Below the pieces are notes generated by a model. That model was not told where the DNA came from. It made no database searches and was given only the letters and a program-made list of their open reading frames with translations. The translations under genes were made by a program, and so were the position numbers. 64,000 bases of DNA, taken from Lentzea aerocolonigenes. Lineage in GTDB: Bacteria > Actinomycetota > Actinomycetes > Mycobacteriales > Pseudonocardiaceae. Shown piece by piece: positions 41,841 through 50,114 of the stretch; position 1 is the stretch's first letter; every line of letters begins with the position of its first letter. The DNA lies in assembly GCF_000955955.1 (NCBI RefSeq), contig NZ_JYJG01000084.1, positions 11,897 to 75,896 on the forward strand, written 5' to 3'.

Positions 41841-42443
41841 TCAGCTTTCCTCGGTGGCCTCGGCCGGAGCGGCCGCCTCGTCGCCCTCGAGCTGCGCCGC
41901 GGACGGCGCCTCGTTGACGGCGACGACCAGGGCCTCGGCATCGCCGGCGAGCGTGGCGCCCTCCGGCAGGGTGAGGTCGCTGGCGTGGATCTGGGTGCCG
42001 GCGGCGACGCCCGCGATCGACAGCTCGATCTGCTCGGGGATGTTCAGCGCGTCGGCCTCGATCGTGATGGTCGAGAGGTCCTGCGTGAGCAGCGTGCCCG
42101 AAGCGGGCTCGCCCGAGATGACCAGCGGCACCTCGACGGTGACCTTCTCGCCGCGCTGGACGAGCAGCAGGTCGACGTGCTCGATGTAGTTCTTGATGGG
42201 GTGCGTGGTGACGGTCTTGGTCAGCGCCAGCTCGCTCCCGCCGTCGAGGGCGAGGGTGAGGACGGCGTTCTGACCGTGCTCGCGGACAACACGGGCGAAC
42301 TCGAGCGCCGGCAGGGCCAGGTGCTTCGGGTCGGAACCGTGGCCGTAGAGCACCGCGGGGATCTTGCCGGCGCGACGGGTACGGCGGGCTGCGCCCTTGC
42401 CGAATTCAGTGCGCTGCTCAGCGGCGAGACGGACCTCGGACAC
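41841..42443 (-). CDS. rplY: 50S ribosomal protein L25/general stress protein Ctc
   Basis: L25 binds 5S rRNA; this is the long Ctc form (200 aa) with a C-terminal TL5 domain. The start GTG 42441-42443 gives SEVRLAAEQRTEFGKGAARRTRRAGKIPAVLYGHG, the L25 fold (landmark residues 2-36). The C-terminal part holds VDLLLVQRGEKVTVEVPL and the acidic tail rich in Glu and Ala. AAGGAG lies 9 bases upstream. Its leader carries tandem switchable hairpins (42527-42560), and it ends in a strong hairpin. Neighbourhood rplY-pth is conserved. Confidence 0.95.
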   Translation of the reverse strand: MSEVRLAAEQRTEFGKGAARRTRRAGKIPAVLYGHGSDPKHLALPALEFARVVREHGQNAVLTLALDGGSELALTKTVTTHPIKNYIEHVDLLLVQRGEKVTVEVPLVISGEPASGTLLTQDLSTITIEADALNIPEQIELSIAGVAAGTQIHASDLTLPEGATLAGDAEALVVAVNEAPSAAQLEGDEAAAPAEATEES

Positions 42444-42526
42444 GGTGGGGTACTCCTTAACAGATCTGGCCTTGTACGTCGGGGCGGTGCACAAGTCGTC
42501 AGCAGTTTCAGCGGTTGACGCTCGAG

Positions 42527-42560
42527 CAAGCGGTGAGGCTTGTTCAAGCGGTGAGGCTTG
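42527..42560 (-). repeat. tandem 16-bp direct repeats, each a hairpin, in the rplY leader
   Basis: CAAGCGGTGAGGCTTG occurs twice (42527-42542 and 42545-42560), 18 bp apart. On the rplY-sense strand each unit is CAAGC-CTCACC-GCTTG, a 5-bp hairpin. The junction GCTTG-AA-CAAGC is itself complementary, so the units can form two hairpins or one bridging pairing. They lie 84 to 117 bp upstream of the rplY start. Confidence 0.75.
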
Positions 42561-42713
42561 GTGGTGGCCTGCGGCGGCGAGCAGCGCGGAAACAGGGTCA
42601 ACACGCGCGGCATCAAGCCACCGCGTCGATCACGCCGAGCTGGGGAGCTCGCCCTCGCCGAGGCAACCCGAACAGTGTAGGTGAGTGCTGGTGCGGGGTG
42701 CTAATCGGGGGTC

Positions 42714-42778
42714 CCAGACCGCACGCGGGGCCCTTTCGTGCTCGAGGAGAGCACGAAAGGGCCCCGCGTACCGTCTGG
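42714..42778 (-). terminator. very long hairpin downstream of prs
   Basis: Arms 42723-42743 and 42749-42769 are perfect 21-bp complements (ACGCGGGGCCCTTTCGTGCTC on the left) with a GAGGA loop; a further 6-bp stem CCAGAC/GTCTGG (42714-42719/42773-42778) closes it beyond a 3x3 internal loop. It starts 10 bp after the prs stop. It ends prs transcription and separates it from rplY. The interval 42561-42713 holds no other feature that I can support apart from the presumed rplY promoter. Confidence 0.88.
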
Positions 42779-42787
42779 AGCAGGGAG

Positions 42788-43771
42788 CTAGGCGTTGCCG
42801 TCGAAGAGCGAGGTGACGGAGCCGTCCTCGAACACTTCCTGGATCACGCGGGCCAGGAGAGGGGCGATGGACAGGACGGTCATCTTCGGGAAGCGCTTCT
42901 CGGCCGGGATCGGGAGCGTGTCGGTGAACACGACCTCGCGTGCGCCGGAGTCCTGCAGGCGCTGGGTGGCCGGGCCGGACAAGATGCCGTGGGTCGCGGC
43001 GATGACAACGTCGGCGGCGCCCTCGTTGAGCAGCTGCTTCACAGCGCCGGCGATGGTGCCGCCGGTGTCGACCATGTCGTCGATCACGATGCAGAGACGG
43101 CCCTCCACCTTGCCGACCACGCGGTTCGAGACCACTTCATTGGGGCGAAGCGGGTCGCGGGTCTTGTGGATGAAGGCGATCGGGGCGCCGCCGAGGGTGT
43201 CCGCCCACTTCTCGGCCAGCTTGGTGCGGCCGGAGTCCGGGGAGACGACGGTGATCTCGTGGCCCGCGTACTTGCCGCGGATGTGGTCGGCCAGCAGGGG
43301 CATCGCCCACAGGTGGTCGACCGGGCCGTCGAAGAAGCCCTGGATCTGCGCGGTGTGCAGGTCGACGGAGACGAGGCGGTCAGCGCCTGCCGTCTTGAAC
43401 AGGTCGGCTACCAGGCGGGCCGAGATGGGCTCGCGGCCGCGGTGCTTCTTGTCCTGACGGCTGTAGGGGTAGAAGGGCATGATCACGGTGATGCGCTTGG
43501 CCGAGGCGCGCTTCAGGGCGTCGACCATGATCAGCTGTTCCATCAGCCACTGGTTGATGGGGGCGGTGTGGGACTGGATGACGAAGGCGTCGCAGCCGCG
43601 CACGGATTCCTCGAAGCGGACGAAGATCTCGCCGTTCGCGAAGTCGTAGGCCTGCTGCGGGGTCACCGTGACGTTGAGGTGCTTCGAGACCTCTTCCGTC
43701 AGCTCTGGATAAGCGCGCCCGCCGAAGAGCATCAGGTTCTTCTTCGGTGTGCCGGGCATCTGCGGGTTCAC
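42788..43771 (-). CDS. prs: ribose-phosphate pyrophosphokinase
   Basis: Prs makes PRPP from ribose-5-phosphate and ATP for nucleotide, His and Trp synthesis and, in actinobacteria, for decaprenyl-phosphoryl-arabinose. Motifs: NLMLFGGRAYPELTEEV, IMPFYPYSRQDKKHRGREPI (ATP loop), SVDLHTAQIQGFFDGPVDHL, and the PRPP-binding CIVIDDMVDTGGTIAGA. Length 327 aa. GTG 43769-43771 lies 2 bp after the glmU stop, with ATG four codons later as an alternative. The glmU-prs pair supplies wall precursors. Confidence 0.96.
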   Translation of the reverse strand: MNPQMPGTPKKNLMLFGGRAYPELTEEVSKHLNVTVTPQQAYDFANGEIFVRFEESVRGCDAFVIQSHTAPINQWLMEQLIMVDALKRASAKRITVIMPFYPYSRQDKKHRGREPISARLVADLFKTAGADRLVSVDLHTAQIQGFFDGPVDHLWAMPLLADHIRGKYAGHEITVVSPDSGRTKLAEKWADTLGGAPIAFIHKTRDPLRPNEVVSNRVVGKVEGRLCIVIDDMVDTGGTIAGAVKQLLNEGAADVVIAATHGILSGPATQRLQDSGAREVVFTDTLPIPAEKRFPKMTVLSIAPLLARVIQEVFEDGSVTSLFDGNA

Positions 43772-43773
43772 GG

Positions 43774-45243
43774 TCAGCGACCCTCCTCTGTCTTCTCGTC
43801 ATTCTGCTTCGCGAGGGCCTCTGCCGCTGCCTGAGCCGCAGCCGTTCCTGCACGGCGGCTGGTGACCCAGCCTTCGAGGTTGCGCTGAGGGCCACCGGAC
43901 ACGGCGAGCGCGCCCGGTGGGACGTTGCGGCGCAGGACCGTGCCCGCGCCGGTGTAGGCGCCGTCGCCCACCTCGACCGGCGCCACGAACATGTTGTCCG
44001 AGCCGGTGCGGCAGTGGGATCCGACGATCGTGCGGTGCTTGTTCACGCCGTCGTAGTTGACGGTCACCGACGCCGCACCGATGTTGCTGTGGTCGCCGAT
44101 CGTGGCGTCACCGATGTACGAGAGGTGGGGGACCTTCGAGCCCTCGCCGATCGTGGAGTTCTTCGTCTCGACGAACGTGCCGATCTTGCCCTTCACGCCC
44201 AGCGAGGTGCCGGGGCGGAGGTAGGCGAACGGGCCGACGGTGGCGTTGGCGCCGATCACCGAGTCGCTGCCGTGGGTGCGCACGACCGAGGCGCCCTCGC
44301 CGACGGTCACGCCGGACAGCGTGGTGTCCGGGCCCACGACCGCACGTGCACCGATCGCCGTGCCCGCGCGGAGCTGCACGTTCGGCTCGATCAGGGCGTC
44401 CTGGCCGATCGTCACGTCCGCGTCCACCCACACCGAGGCGGGGTCGACGATGGTCACGCCGGAACGCATCAGGCCCTCGACGATGCGGCGGTTCATCTCG
44501 GCACCGACGGCGGCCAGCTGCACGCGGTCGTTGATGCCCTCGACCAGCCACGGGTCGGCCGCGATCAGTGCGCCCACGCGCTTGCCGTCGCCGCGGGCGA
44601 TGCCCAGTACGTCGGTCAGGTAGAGCTCGCCCTGCGCGTTGTCGGTCGACAGCCGCGAGAGGCCGTCGCGCAGCACCGCCGCGTCGAACGCGTACACGCC
44701 GGAGTTGATCTCGGTGATCAACTGTTCCGTGGAGGAGGCGTCCTTCTGCTCGACGATCCGCTGCACGGACCCGTCGGAGTCGCGCACGATCCGGCCGTAC
44801 CCGGTGGGGTTCTCCACCACGGCCGTCAGCACGGTGACCGCGTTGCCCGCGGAAGAGTGCTCCGCCAGCAGGGCCTTGAGGGTCTGGGTGTCGAGCAGCG
44901 GCACGTCGCCGTAGCTCACGATCACGGTGCCGCCCAGGTCGTGCGGCAGCTCGGCCAGGCCGCACGAGACCGCGTGCCCGGTGCCCTTCTGCTCGGCCTG
45001 CACCGCGATGGCGACCTTGCGCCCCAGAACACCAGCGAGATTCTCAAGATGCTCAGTGACGGCTTCACGGCCGTGGCCGACGACGACGGCCAGGTGGCCG
45101 GGATCTGTGCCGGCCGCCGCGCGCACCGCGTGTTCCACGAGCGTTCGTCCGGCGATCCGATGCAGCACCTTGGGCGTGGACGACCGCATGCGGGTGCCTT
45201 CCCCGGCGGCGAGCACGACCGTGCTGACAGGGCCCTCGAGCAT
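43774..45243 (-). CDS. glmU: bifunctional UDP-GlcNAc pyrophosphorylase/GlcN-1-P acetyltransferase
   Basis: GlmU acetylates glucosamine-1-phosphate and uridylylates it to UDP-GlcNAc, the peptidoglycan precursor. The N-terminal domain has VVLAAGEGTRMRSSTPKVLH, QAEQKGTGHAV and VSYGDVPLL. The C-terminal left-handed beta-helix begins near GVTIVDPASVWVDADV and includes RPGTSLGVKGKIGTFVETKN and NYDGVNKHRT. The tail (about 455-489) is Ala-rich and charged, typical of actinobacteria. ATG 45243 has GGGAGAG 7 bases upstream; the preceding TTG is less likely. Length 489 aa. Confidence 0.96.
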   Translation of the reverse strand: MLEGPVSTVVLAAGEGTRMRSSTPKVLHRIAGRTLVEHAVRAAAGTDPGHLAVVVGHGREAVTEHLENLAGVLGRKVAIAVQAEQKGTGHAVSCGLAELPHDLGGTVIVSYGDVPLLDTQTLKALLAEHSSAGNAVTVLTAVVENPTGYGRIVRDSDGSVQRIVEQKDASSTEQLITEINSGVYAFDAAVLRDGLSRLSTDNAQGELYLTDVLGIARGDGKRVGALIAADPWLVEGINDRVQLAAVGAEMNRRIVEGLMRSGVTIVDPASVWVDADVTIGQDALIEPNVQLRAGTAIGARAVVGPDTTLSGVTVGEGASVVRTHGSDSVIGANATVGPFAYLRPGTSLGVKGKIGTFVETKNSTIGEGSKVPHLSYIGDATIGDHSNIGAASVTVNYDGVNKHRTIVGSHCRTGSDNMFVAPVEVGDGAYTGAGTVLRRNVPPGALAVSGGPQRNLEGWVTSRRAGTAAAQAAAEALAKQNDEKTEEGR

Positions 45244-45290
45244 CAATGCTCTCCCTAACAGGCTGGGTGGTTCGAAGTCCGCGGACCAGC

Positions 45291-46910
45291 CTAAGCCTCC
45301 GTGGACGGCTCCCCCGCCACGGCCGCGACCTGACAGCCGCCCTGACGCTTCGCCACGTACATCGCCGAGTCGGCCCGGGACAGGGCCTGGTTGGCGGATT
45401 CGCGGGGGCGCAGCGAGATGACGCCGACCGACAGCGTGACGCCCCGGGAAAGGTCGATTGGCAAGCCTGCCACGGCATCCACGGCCCGCCCGAGGGCTGC
45501 TTCCGCGGCGTGCAGAGGGGCTCCGGGCAGCAGCACCACGAACTCGTCACCGCCGTAGCGGGCAACCATGTCGTCGCCGCGCAGGGCCTGCCGGAGTGTG
45601 CTGGCAATCACCCGAAGAACATCATCACCTTCGGCATGTGAATGCCGGTCGTTGACGCCCTTGAAGCCGTCGAGGTCCACCAGCGCGATGGAGAACGGGT
45701 CGACCTGACCGGCGATGAGCTCGCCCATCTTGTCGTCGAGCGCCCGCCGGTTCGGCAGTCCGGTGAGCGGGTCCTGCAACGCCTGCTGCGCGATCTGGCC
45801 GTGCGCGCGCGTCAGCCGTTCGTGCTCGCGGCGGGTCATCAGCGTGGCCACGCGTGACTCGCGCATGCCCCACAGCTCCAGCTCCAGCGCCGCGTTGTAG
45901 GCCTCCAGCGCGGACGTCGTGTGCGGGCCGCAGAGGCGCGCGTACTCGCGTTCCAGCGACAGCACCAGCGACGGCTCCGACGTGTCGTGCTCCATCTGCG
46001 TGCGCGTGTCGCCCAGCACCTTCAGCGCGTCGTCCAGCCGGTTCGCCTCCACGAGGCACCTGCCCAGCGCGATCGCGACGATGATCAGCTCCCGCGCGTA
46101 CATCGACAGGCCGCGCAACGACCACAGCCGGTCGAGGTGATCTTCGCTCGGGTGCGTGAGCGCATGAGCGGCACCGAGGATCGGCACCTGCTCGGCGGCG
46201 TCGAGGTCGCGGCGGCCGGGGTGCAGCGACTGCCGGAACGGCACCTCGGCGGCCTCGGCGAGCCCGGACGCCACGCTGAACTGCTCGTGCGCGGCGTCGT
46301 GCAGGTTCACCCGCTCAAGCCGCAGACCCCAGCCGATCCGCAGCCGGGCCCGGTTCACCAGGTGCACGTAGATCTGGTGCGGCTGACCGCTCTCGCGCAA
46401 CGCGTTGTTCGCGCCCGCCAGCACGTCGTCCGCCATCTCGTAGACGCCGAGCTGCGTCAGCACCAGAGCGATGTCCTGCAACGTCGTGGCCAGCAGCTGG
46501 TCCCACGTGCGCTTGTCGAACACCGGGTCGGTCTCTGGTTCCTCGTCGAGCATCATCGCGAGCGCCGCGGCGATCTCGGTCAGCGCCTTGTCCTCGGCGT
46601 TGCCCAGCAGGAACCGACGGCCGCGCAACGCCCGCGCGTCCGCCTCCAGCACGATCAGGCCGTGGCGGCGGCAGTGGGCGAGCATCTCGTCGAGCTGGGG
46701 GTCGGACATGTCGACGAGTCCCGGCGTGACCAGCCGGACCACGGCCGCGGCTCTGAGCAGCTGCGCGACGATGCGGGGCTCACCACGACCCTGCGCCTCG
46801 GCCAGTATGTGGTCGATCTCGGACGCCGCGTCGAGCTGTGCGGCGAGGTGGCTGCTCTGGGCCACGGCGACAAGTTCGCTCGCGCGGCCCACCAGCCACG
46901 CGTCGGACAT
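45291..46910 (-). CDS. cytoplasmic diguanylate cyclase-type GGDEF protein with TPR-like region
   Basis: The last 170 residues are a GGDEF domain: DPLTGLPNRRALDDKM, ALVDLDGFKGVNDRHSHAEGD and ARYGGDEFVVLLPG with an intact GGDEF active site, so c-di-GMP synthesis is predicted. No RxxD inhibitory site is clear. The N-terminal 360 residues are helical and TPR-like (LRESGQPHQIYVHLVNRAR, ALGRCLVEANRLDDALKVLG), as in actinobacterial CdgA/CdgB-like soluble cyclases. No membrane helix. The start is uncertain: ATG 46910 or GTG 46928; frames extending to 47111 run through tRNA-Gln and are false. It lies between tRNA-Gln and glmU, all leftward. c-di-GMP controls development in filamentous actinomycetes. 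Confidence 0.88.
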   Translation of the reverse strand: MSDAWLVGRASELVAVAQSSHLAAQLDAASEIDHILAEAQGRGEPRIVAQLLRAAAVVRLVTPGLVDMSDPQLDEMLAHCRRHGLIVLEADARALRGRRFLLGNAEDKALTEIAAALAMMLDEEPETDPVFDKRTWDQLLATTLQDIALVLTQLGVYEMADDVLAGANNALRESGQPHQIYVHLVNRARLRIGWGLRLERVNLHDAAHEQFSVASGLAEAAEVPFRQSLHPGRRDLDAAEQVPILGAAHALTHPSEDHLDRLWSLRGLSMYARELIIVAIALGRCLVEANRLDDALKVLGDTRTQMEHDTSEPSLVLSLEREYARLCGPHTTSALEAYNAALELELWGMRESRVATLMTRREHERLTRAHGQIAQQALQDPLTGLPNRRALDDKMGELIAGQVDPFSIALVDLDGFKGVNDRHSHAEGDDVLRVIASTLRQALRGDDMVARYGGDEFVVLLPGAPLHAAEAALGRAVDAVAGLPIDLSRGVTLSVGVISLRPRESANQALSRADSAMYVAKRQGGCQVAAVAGEPSTEA

Positions 46911-47011
46911 CTCGTGGTGGCGGTGGCCCACGTTGCCCTGCTCGTCGACCGCTTCCTCGGGCAGCTTCGCACCTCCCAAGACCACAGAACTGCACCCGTC
47001 CTCGGGCCCTG

Positions 47012-47082
47012 CTCCGCCACCAGGATTCGAACCTGGACCATCTGAACCAAAATCAGAGGTGCTGCCTTTACACCATGGCGGA
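47012..47082 (-). tRNA. tRNA-Gln (anticodon TTG)
   Basis: The gene reads TCCGCCATGGTGTAAAGGCA from its 5' end at 47082. Acceptor TCCGCCA/TGGCGGA, anticodon stem TCTGA/TCAGA around loop TTTTGGT (anticodon TTG), and T-arm CCAGGTTCGAATCCTGG are all intact. CCA is not encoded. Its position beside glmU is conserved in mycobacteria. Confidence 0.97.
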
Positions 47083-47170
47083 ACGGGCGAACTCGCGCCC
47101 GCCCTGCGCACATGTTGTCACGAGACGTCCTCTTCTTGTCCAACCACCACTCATCCGGCTCAGTTCAAGA

Positions 47171-48310
47171 TCACGGCTTCGCGCCGATTGACCTGGTCAG
47201 GAAGTCGGCGAGTGCGTCGCGGTACGTGTCGGTCGCCACATTCCATCCCGAAGTGTGGTCCGCGCCCGGGATCTCCACGTACTGCAGCGGCCACCCGAGC
47301 CCGGCCGCGGCGGTCGCGAGGTCGCGCGAGGACTGGGCCGGCACCGTCTCGTCCGCGGAACCGTGGAACAGCAGGGTCGGCGGCTTGAGCGCCGGCGGGT
47401 TGCGGACCAGGTCGAACCGGTCGAAGTCGATGCCGGCCCGCCACCCGGACACGAGCTCGGCGACCGGCGTGAGCCACGTCGGCACGCCCCGGTTCTCCGC
47501 CTGCAGGTCCAGCGTCTGCGACCAGTTCGTGACGGGGGAGTCGAGCACGACGCCGTTGACCGCCGCCGCGACACCTGAACGGGCCAGCGTCTGGCCCACG
47601 ATCGCGCCGCCCATCGACCAGCCGTAGAGCACGATCTTCCGCGCGCCCTGGTTCTGCGCGTACTTGATGGCCGCCTCGACGTCGCGCCACTCGGTGTCGC
47701 CGAGGTGGTAGAGACCGTCAGGGGAAGCGGGCGCGCCGACGTCGTTGCGGTAGGTGATCAGCAAAACGGGCAACCCAGCACTGTGCAGCTGAGGAACCAC
47801 GCGCAACGCCTCTTCGCGCTTCGCGCCCCGCCCGTGGACGGTGATGACCCACGTGTCGTTCTTCGTCGCCGGAACGAACCAGGCCGGCATGTCACCGAGC
47901 TCGGACGGCACCGCGACGTCGCTGTAGACCAGCCCCAGCGTGGTCTTCGGGTTGCCCTCGTACACGGCGGTCTCGACGCGGACCTTCGTGCCGTCAGGCG
48001 GTGCGTTGCCCTCCAGCAGCGGCCGTTCGACGCGGCCGTCCTCGTTCGTGGCGATGTCGCCGACCTTCGCCGCGCCGCCGGGCCAGATGAGGCCGACGGT
48101 GCCGTGCTGCGTCGTGGCCGCGGACTCGGACAGCACGACGTTCTTGTCGTCCTGGCCCAGCGAGGTGTCCGGATACGAGGTCGCCCACCGGTCGACGTCG
48201 AGCAGCTCGCCGCTGTAGTACCAGCCGATACCGCCCAGAGCGGCCGTGACCAGCACGAGCAGGGCGAGGAGCGAGGTCACGGTGATCCGGATGATCTTGC
48301 GTCTGGCCAT
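47171..48310 (-). CDS. membrane-anchored alpha/beta-hydrolase
   Basis: From ATG 48308-48310 the 379 aa protein has an N-terminal membrane anchor (about 5-28, IRITVTSLLALLVLVTAALG), a leader of about 120 residues, and an alpha/beta-hydrolase domain: VITVHGRGAKREEALRV (oxyanion region), VLYGWSMGGAIVGQ (nucleophile elbow, Ser), ALKPPTLLFHGSADETVP (Asp) and EIPGADHTSGW (His). The domain probably faces outside. It resembles YqkD/FrsA-like lipases or peptidases; the substrate is not evident. GGAGG directly abuts the ATG and AGGAGG lies 12 bases upstream; GTG 48352 is a longer alternative. About 185 bp separate it from the divergent desaturase gene. Confidence 0.85.
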   Translation of the reverse strand: MARRKIIRITVTSLLALLVLVTAALGGIGWYYSGELLDVDRWATSYPDTSLGQDDKNVVLSESAATTQHGTVGLIWPGGAAKVGDIATNEDGRVERPLLEGNAPPDGTKVRVETAVYEGNPKTTLGLVYSDVAVPSELGDMPAWFVPATKNDTWVITVHGRGAKREEALRVVPQLHSAGLPVLLITYRNDVGAPASPDGLYHLGDTEWRDVEAAIKYAQNQGARKIVLYGWSMGGAIVGQTLARSGVAAAVNGVVLDSPVTNWSQTLDLQAENRGVPTWLTPVAELVSGWRAGIDFDRFDLVRNPPALKPPTLLFHGSADETVPAQSSRDLATAAAGLGWPLQYVEIPGADHTSGWNVATDTYRDALADFLTRSIGAKP

Positions 48311-48416
48311 CCTCCGATGATGCCTCCTGGAGGTCTCGATTCCAGGCGACACAGCGTGTTGATCCTGAGAACTGTCCGTGATTTTCCGCGCGGGTCTGGC
48401 TGAGAAGGGTGGCCTA

Positions 48417-48449
48417 ACCTACGCTTCCGTAAGTTACGGTTGCGTAGGT
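48417..48449 (+). promoter_or_regulatory. 33-bp operator-like palindrome upstream of the desaturase gene
   Basis: ACCTACGC-TTCCGTAA-G-TTACGGTT-GCGTAGGT is symmetric about 48433 except for two pairs (TT against TT). The inner CCGTAAGTTACGG is a perfect dyad. It lies 46 bp upstream of the desaturase ATG and just downstream of a leftward gene's promoter region. A TetR-type regulator is encoded right after the desaturase, the simplest candidate binder. Confidence 0.72.
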
Positions 48450-48495
48450 ACGTCATCCCCCAATACGCCCCCTCGATCCCCCTAGAGGTATCCGT

Positions 48496-49437
48496 ATGAC
48501 TTCGACGATGGACCGGTCCACCGACCAGGGCCCGAAGCCGTTGATCGACGGGCAACGCGGTCATGCCGAGCAGTTCGGCGTGTACGTGTTCGTCATCGTT
48601 CCATTTATCGCTTTGCTGGCCGCGATTCCCTTCGCCTGGGGCTGGGGCCTCGGCTGGGTCGACGTGGCGCTCTTCGTCGCCTTCTACTACCTCTCCGGCC
48701 TCGGCGTGACGATCGGCTACCACCGGTACTTCACCCACGGCTCGTTCAAGGCCAACCGCGCGTTGAAGATCGCGCTGGCGATCGCCGGCTCGATGGCGCT
48801 GCAGGGCCCGGTGATCGACTGGGTGGCCGACCACCGCCGGCACCACGCGTTCTCGGACCGCGAGGGCGACCCGCACTCGCCGTGGCTCTTCGGCACCGGT
48901 CCCGCCGCGCTGGCCAAGGGCTTCTGGCACGCGCACATGGGCTGGCTGTTCGAGCGCGACAAGACCAACCACAAGCGCTTCGCCCCGGATCTGATGGCCG
49001 ACAAGGACATCGTGTGGGTCGACAAGCTCTTCGTGCTGTGGACGACGATCTCGCTGGCACTGCCCGGTGTGCTGGGCGGCCTGATCACGTGGTCCGTGTG
49101 GGGCGGCGTCACGGCGTTCTTCTGGGCCGGTCTGGTCCGCGTCGCGTTCCTGCACCACGTCACGTGGTCGGTGAACTCGATCTGCCACATGGTCGGCGAC
49201 CGCCCGTTCGCGGCGCGCGACCGTTCCGCCAACGTGTGGGCGCTGGCGATCTTGTCTTTCGGCGAGTCGTGGCACAACCTGCACCACGCCGACCCGACCT
49301 CCGCGCGGCACGGCGTGAAGCGCGGCCAGATCGACACCTCGGCCCGCCTGATCTGGCTGTTCGAGAAGTTCGGCTGGGCGACGCAGGTGCGTTGGCCCAG
49401 TGAGCAGCGCCTGGCCAGGATCAGCGTGAAGAAGTGA
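48496..49437 (+). CDS. acyl-CoA (fatty acid) desaturase
   Basis: An integral-membrane di-iron desaturase of 313 aa that introduces a double bond, probably delta-9, into acyl-CoA or lipid acyl chains. The three His boxes are present: GYHRYFTHGS, DHRRHHAFSD and ESWHNLHHADP. Four membrane helices lie in two pairs (about 30-75 and 170-215). AGAGGT precedes ATG 48496. It needs an electron-transfer partner, which is not adjacent. The downstream tetR gene starts only 17 bp after its stop, so membrane-lipid fluidity and this regulator are probably one unit. Confidence 0.94.
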   Translation: MTSTMDRSTDQGPKPLIDGQRGHAEQFGVYVFVIVPFIALLAAIPFAWGWGLGWVDVALFVAFYYLSGLGVTIGYHRYFTHGSFKANRALKIALAIAGSMALQGPVIDWVADHRRHHAFSDREGDPHSPWLFGTGPAALAKGFWHAHMGWLFERDKTNHKRFAPDLMADKDIVWVDKLFVLWTTISLALPGVLGGLITWSVWGGVTAFFWAGLVRVAFLHHVTWSVNSICHMVGDRPFAARDRSANVWALAILSFGESWHNLHHADPTSARHGVKRGQIDTSARLIWLFEKFGWATQVRWPSEQRLARISVKK

Positions 49438-49456
49438 GGGCCGTAGGCTGAGCCGG

Positions 49457-50071
49457 GTGACCAGGGTCAGGATGACGGGCAAGGAACGCCGAGAGCAGCT
49501 CCTGGACGTCTCCCGCGCCCTGTTCGCCGAGAAGGGCTTCGAGGCCACCTCCATCGAGGAGATCGCGCACCGCGCGAGCGTGTCGAAGCCGGTTGTGTAC
49601 GAACACTTCGGTGGCAAGGAAGGCATTTACGCCGTCGTTGTCGACCGTGAGATGCAGCGCTTGATGGATCAGATCGTTGTGGCGCTGGACGGCGGCAGTC
49701 ACCCTCGGGAGCTGCTGGAACACGCCGCCTGCGCGCTGCTCGACTACATCGAGGGCTCGACGGACGGGTTCCGCATTCTGGTGCGGGACTCGCCCGTCGC
49801 TTCGTCGTCCGGGACGTTCTCGTCGCTGCTGAACGACATCGCCTCGCAGGTCGAGCACATCCTCGGCCTGCACTTCGCCAAGCAGGGGTACGACCGCAAG
49901 CTCGCGCCGTTGTACGCCCAAGCGCTGGTCGGGATGGTCGCTCTCACGGGTCAGTGGTGGCTCGAGGCGCGCAAGCCGAAGAAGGACGAGGTCGCGGCGC
50001 ACCTGGTCAACCTCGCCTGGAACGGCCTGTCCGCGATGGAGCACAAGCCCCGTCTGCGCAGCCGTTCGTGA
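49457..50071 (+). CDS. TetR-family transcriptional regulator
   Basis: A 204 aa TetR protein. The helix-turn-helix covers RREQLLDVSRALFAEKGFEATSIEEIAHRASVSKPVVYEHFGGKEG (about residues 10-55, landmark motif TSIEEIA...VVYEHF). The C-terminal domain has acyl/ligand-pocket character (LVGMVALTGQWWLEARKPKK). GTG 49457 is 17 bp after the desaturase stop. A TetR gene is also present just upstream of mfd in M. tuberculosis (Rv1019). The 33-bp palindrome upstream of the desaturase is its likely site, with acyl-CoA as a plausible ligand; both are inferences. Confidence 0.9.
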   Translation: MTRVRMTGKERREQLLDVSRALFAEKGFEATSIEEIAHRASVSKPVVYEHFGGKEGIYAVVVDREMQRLMDQIVVALDGGSHPRELLEHAACALLDYIEGSTDGFRILVRDSPVASSSGTFSSLLNDIASQVEHILGLHFAKQGYDRKLAPLYAQALVGMVALTGQWWLEARKPKKDEVAAHLVNLAWNGLSAMEHKPRLRSRS

Positions 50072-50079
50072 GCTGCCCG

Positions 50080-50106
50080 TTGCGCGATAGTAAGCGCGCA
50101 TATAAT
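50080..50106 (+). promoter_or_regulatory. promoter with consensus TATAAT and overlapping 13-bp dyad
   Basis: TTGCGC (50080-50085) and TATAAT (50101-50106) are 15 bp apart. GCATATAATATGC (50098-50110) is a perfect 13-bp palindrome that covers the -10 element, and transcription would start about at the ATG of 50115, giving a nearly leaderless mRNA. The AT-rich block is unlike its surroundings. MarR binding to the dyad would block the promoter. Confidence 0.65.
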
Positions 50107-50114
50107 ATGCATGC

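Noticed and set aside
42221..42616. Open frame across the rplY leader (encoding KPHRLNKPHRLL) as a leader peptide
   Set aside because: It runs far into rplY in another frame and has no RBS; the repeat is better explained as RNA hairpins.
45291..47111. Extended N-terminus of the GGDEF protein through tRNA-Gln
   Set aside because: The first ~50 codons are tRNA sequence read in frame; the protein must start after 47012.
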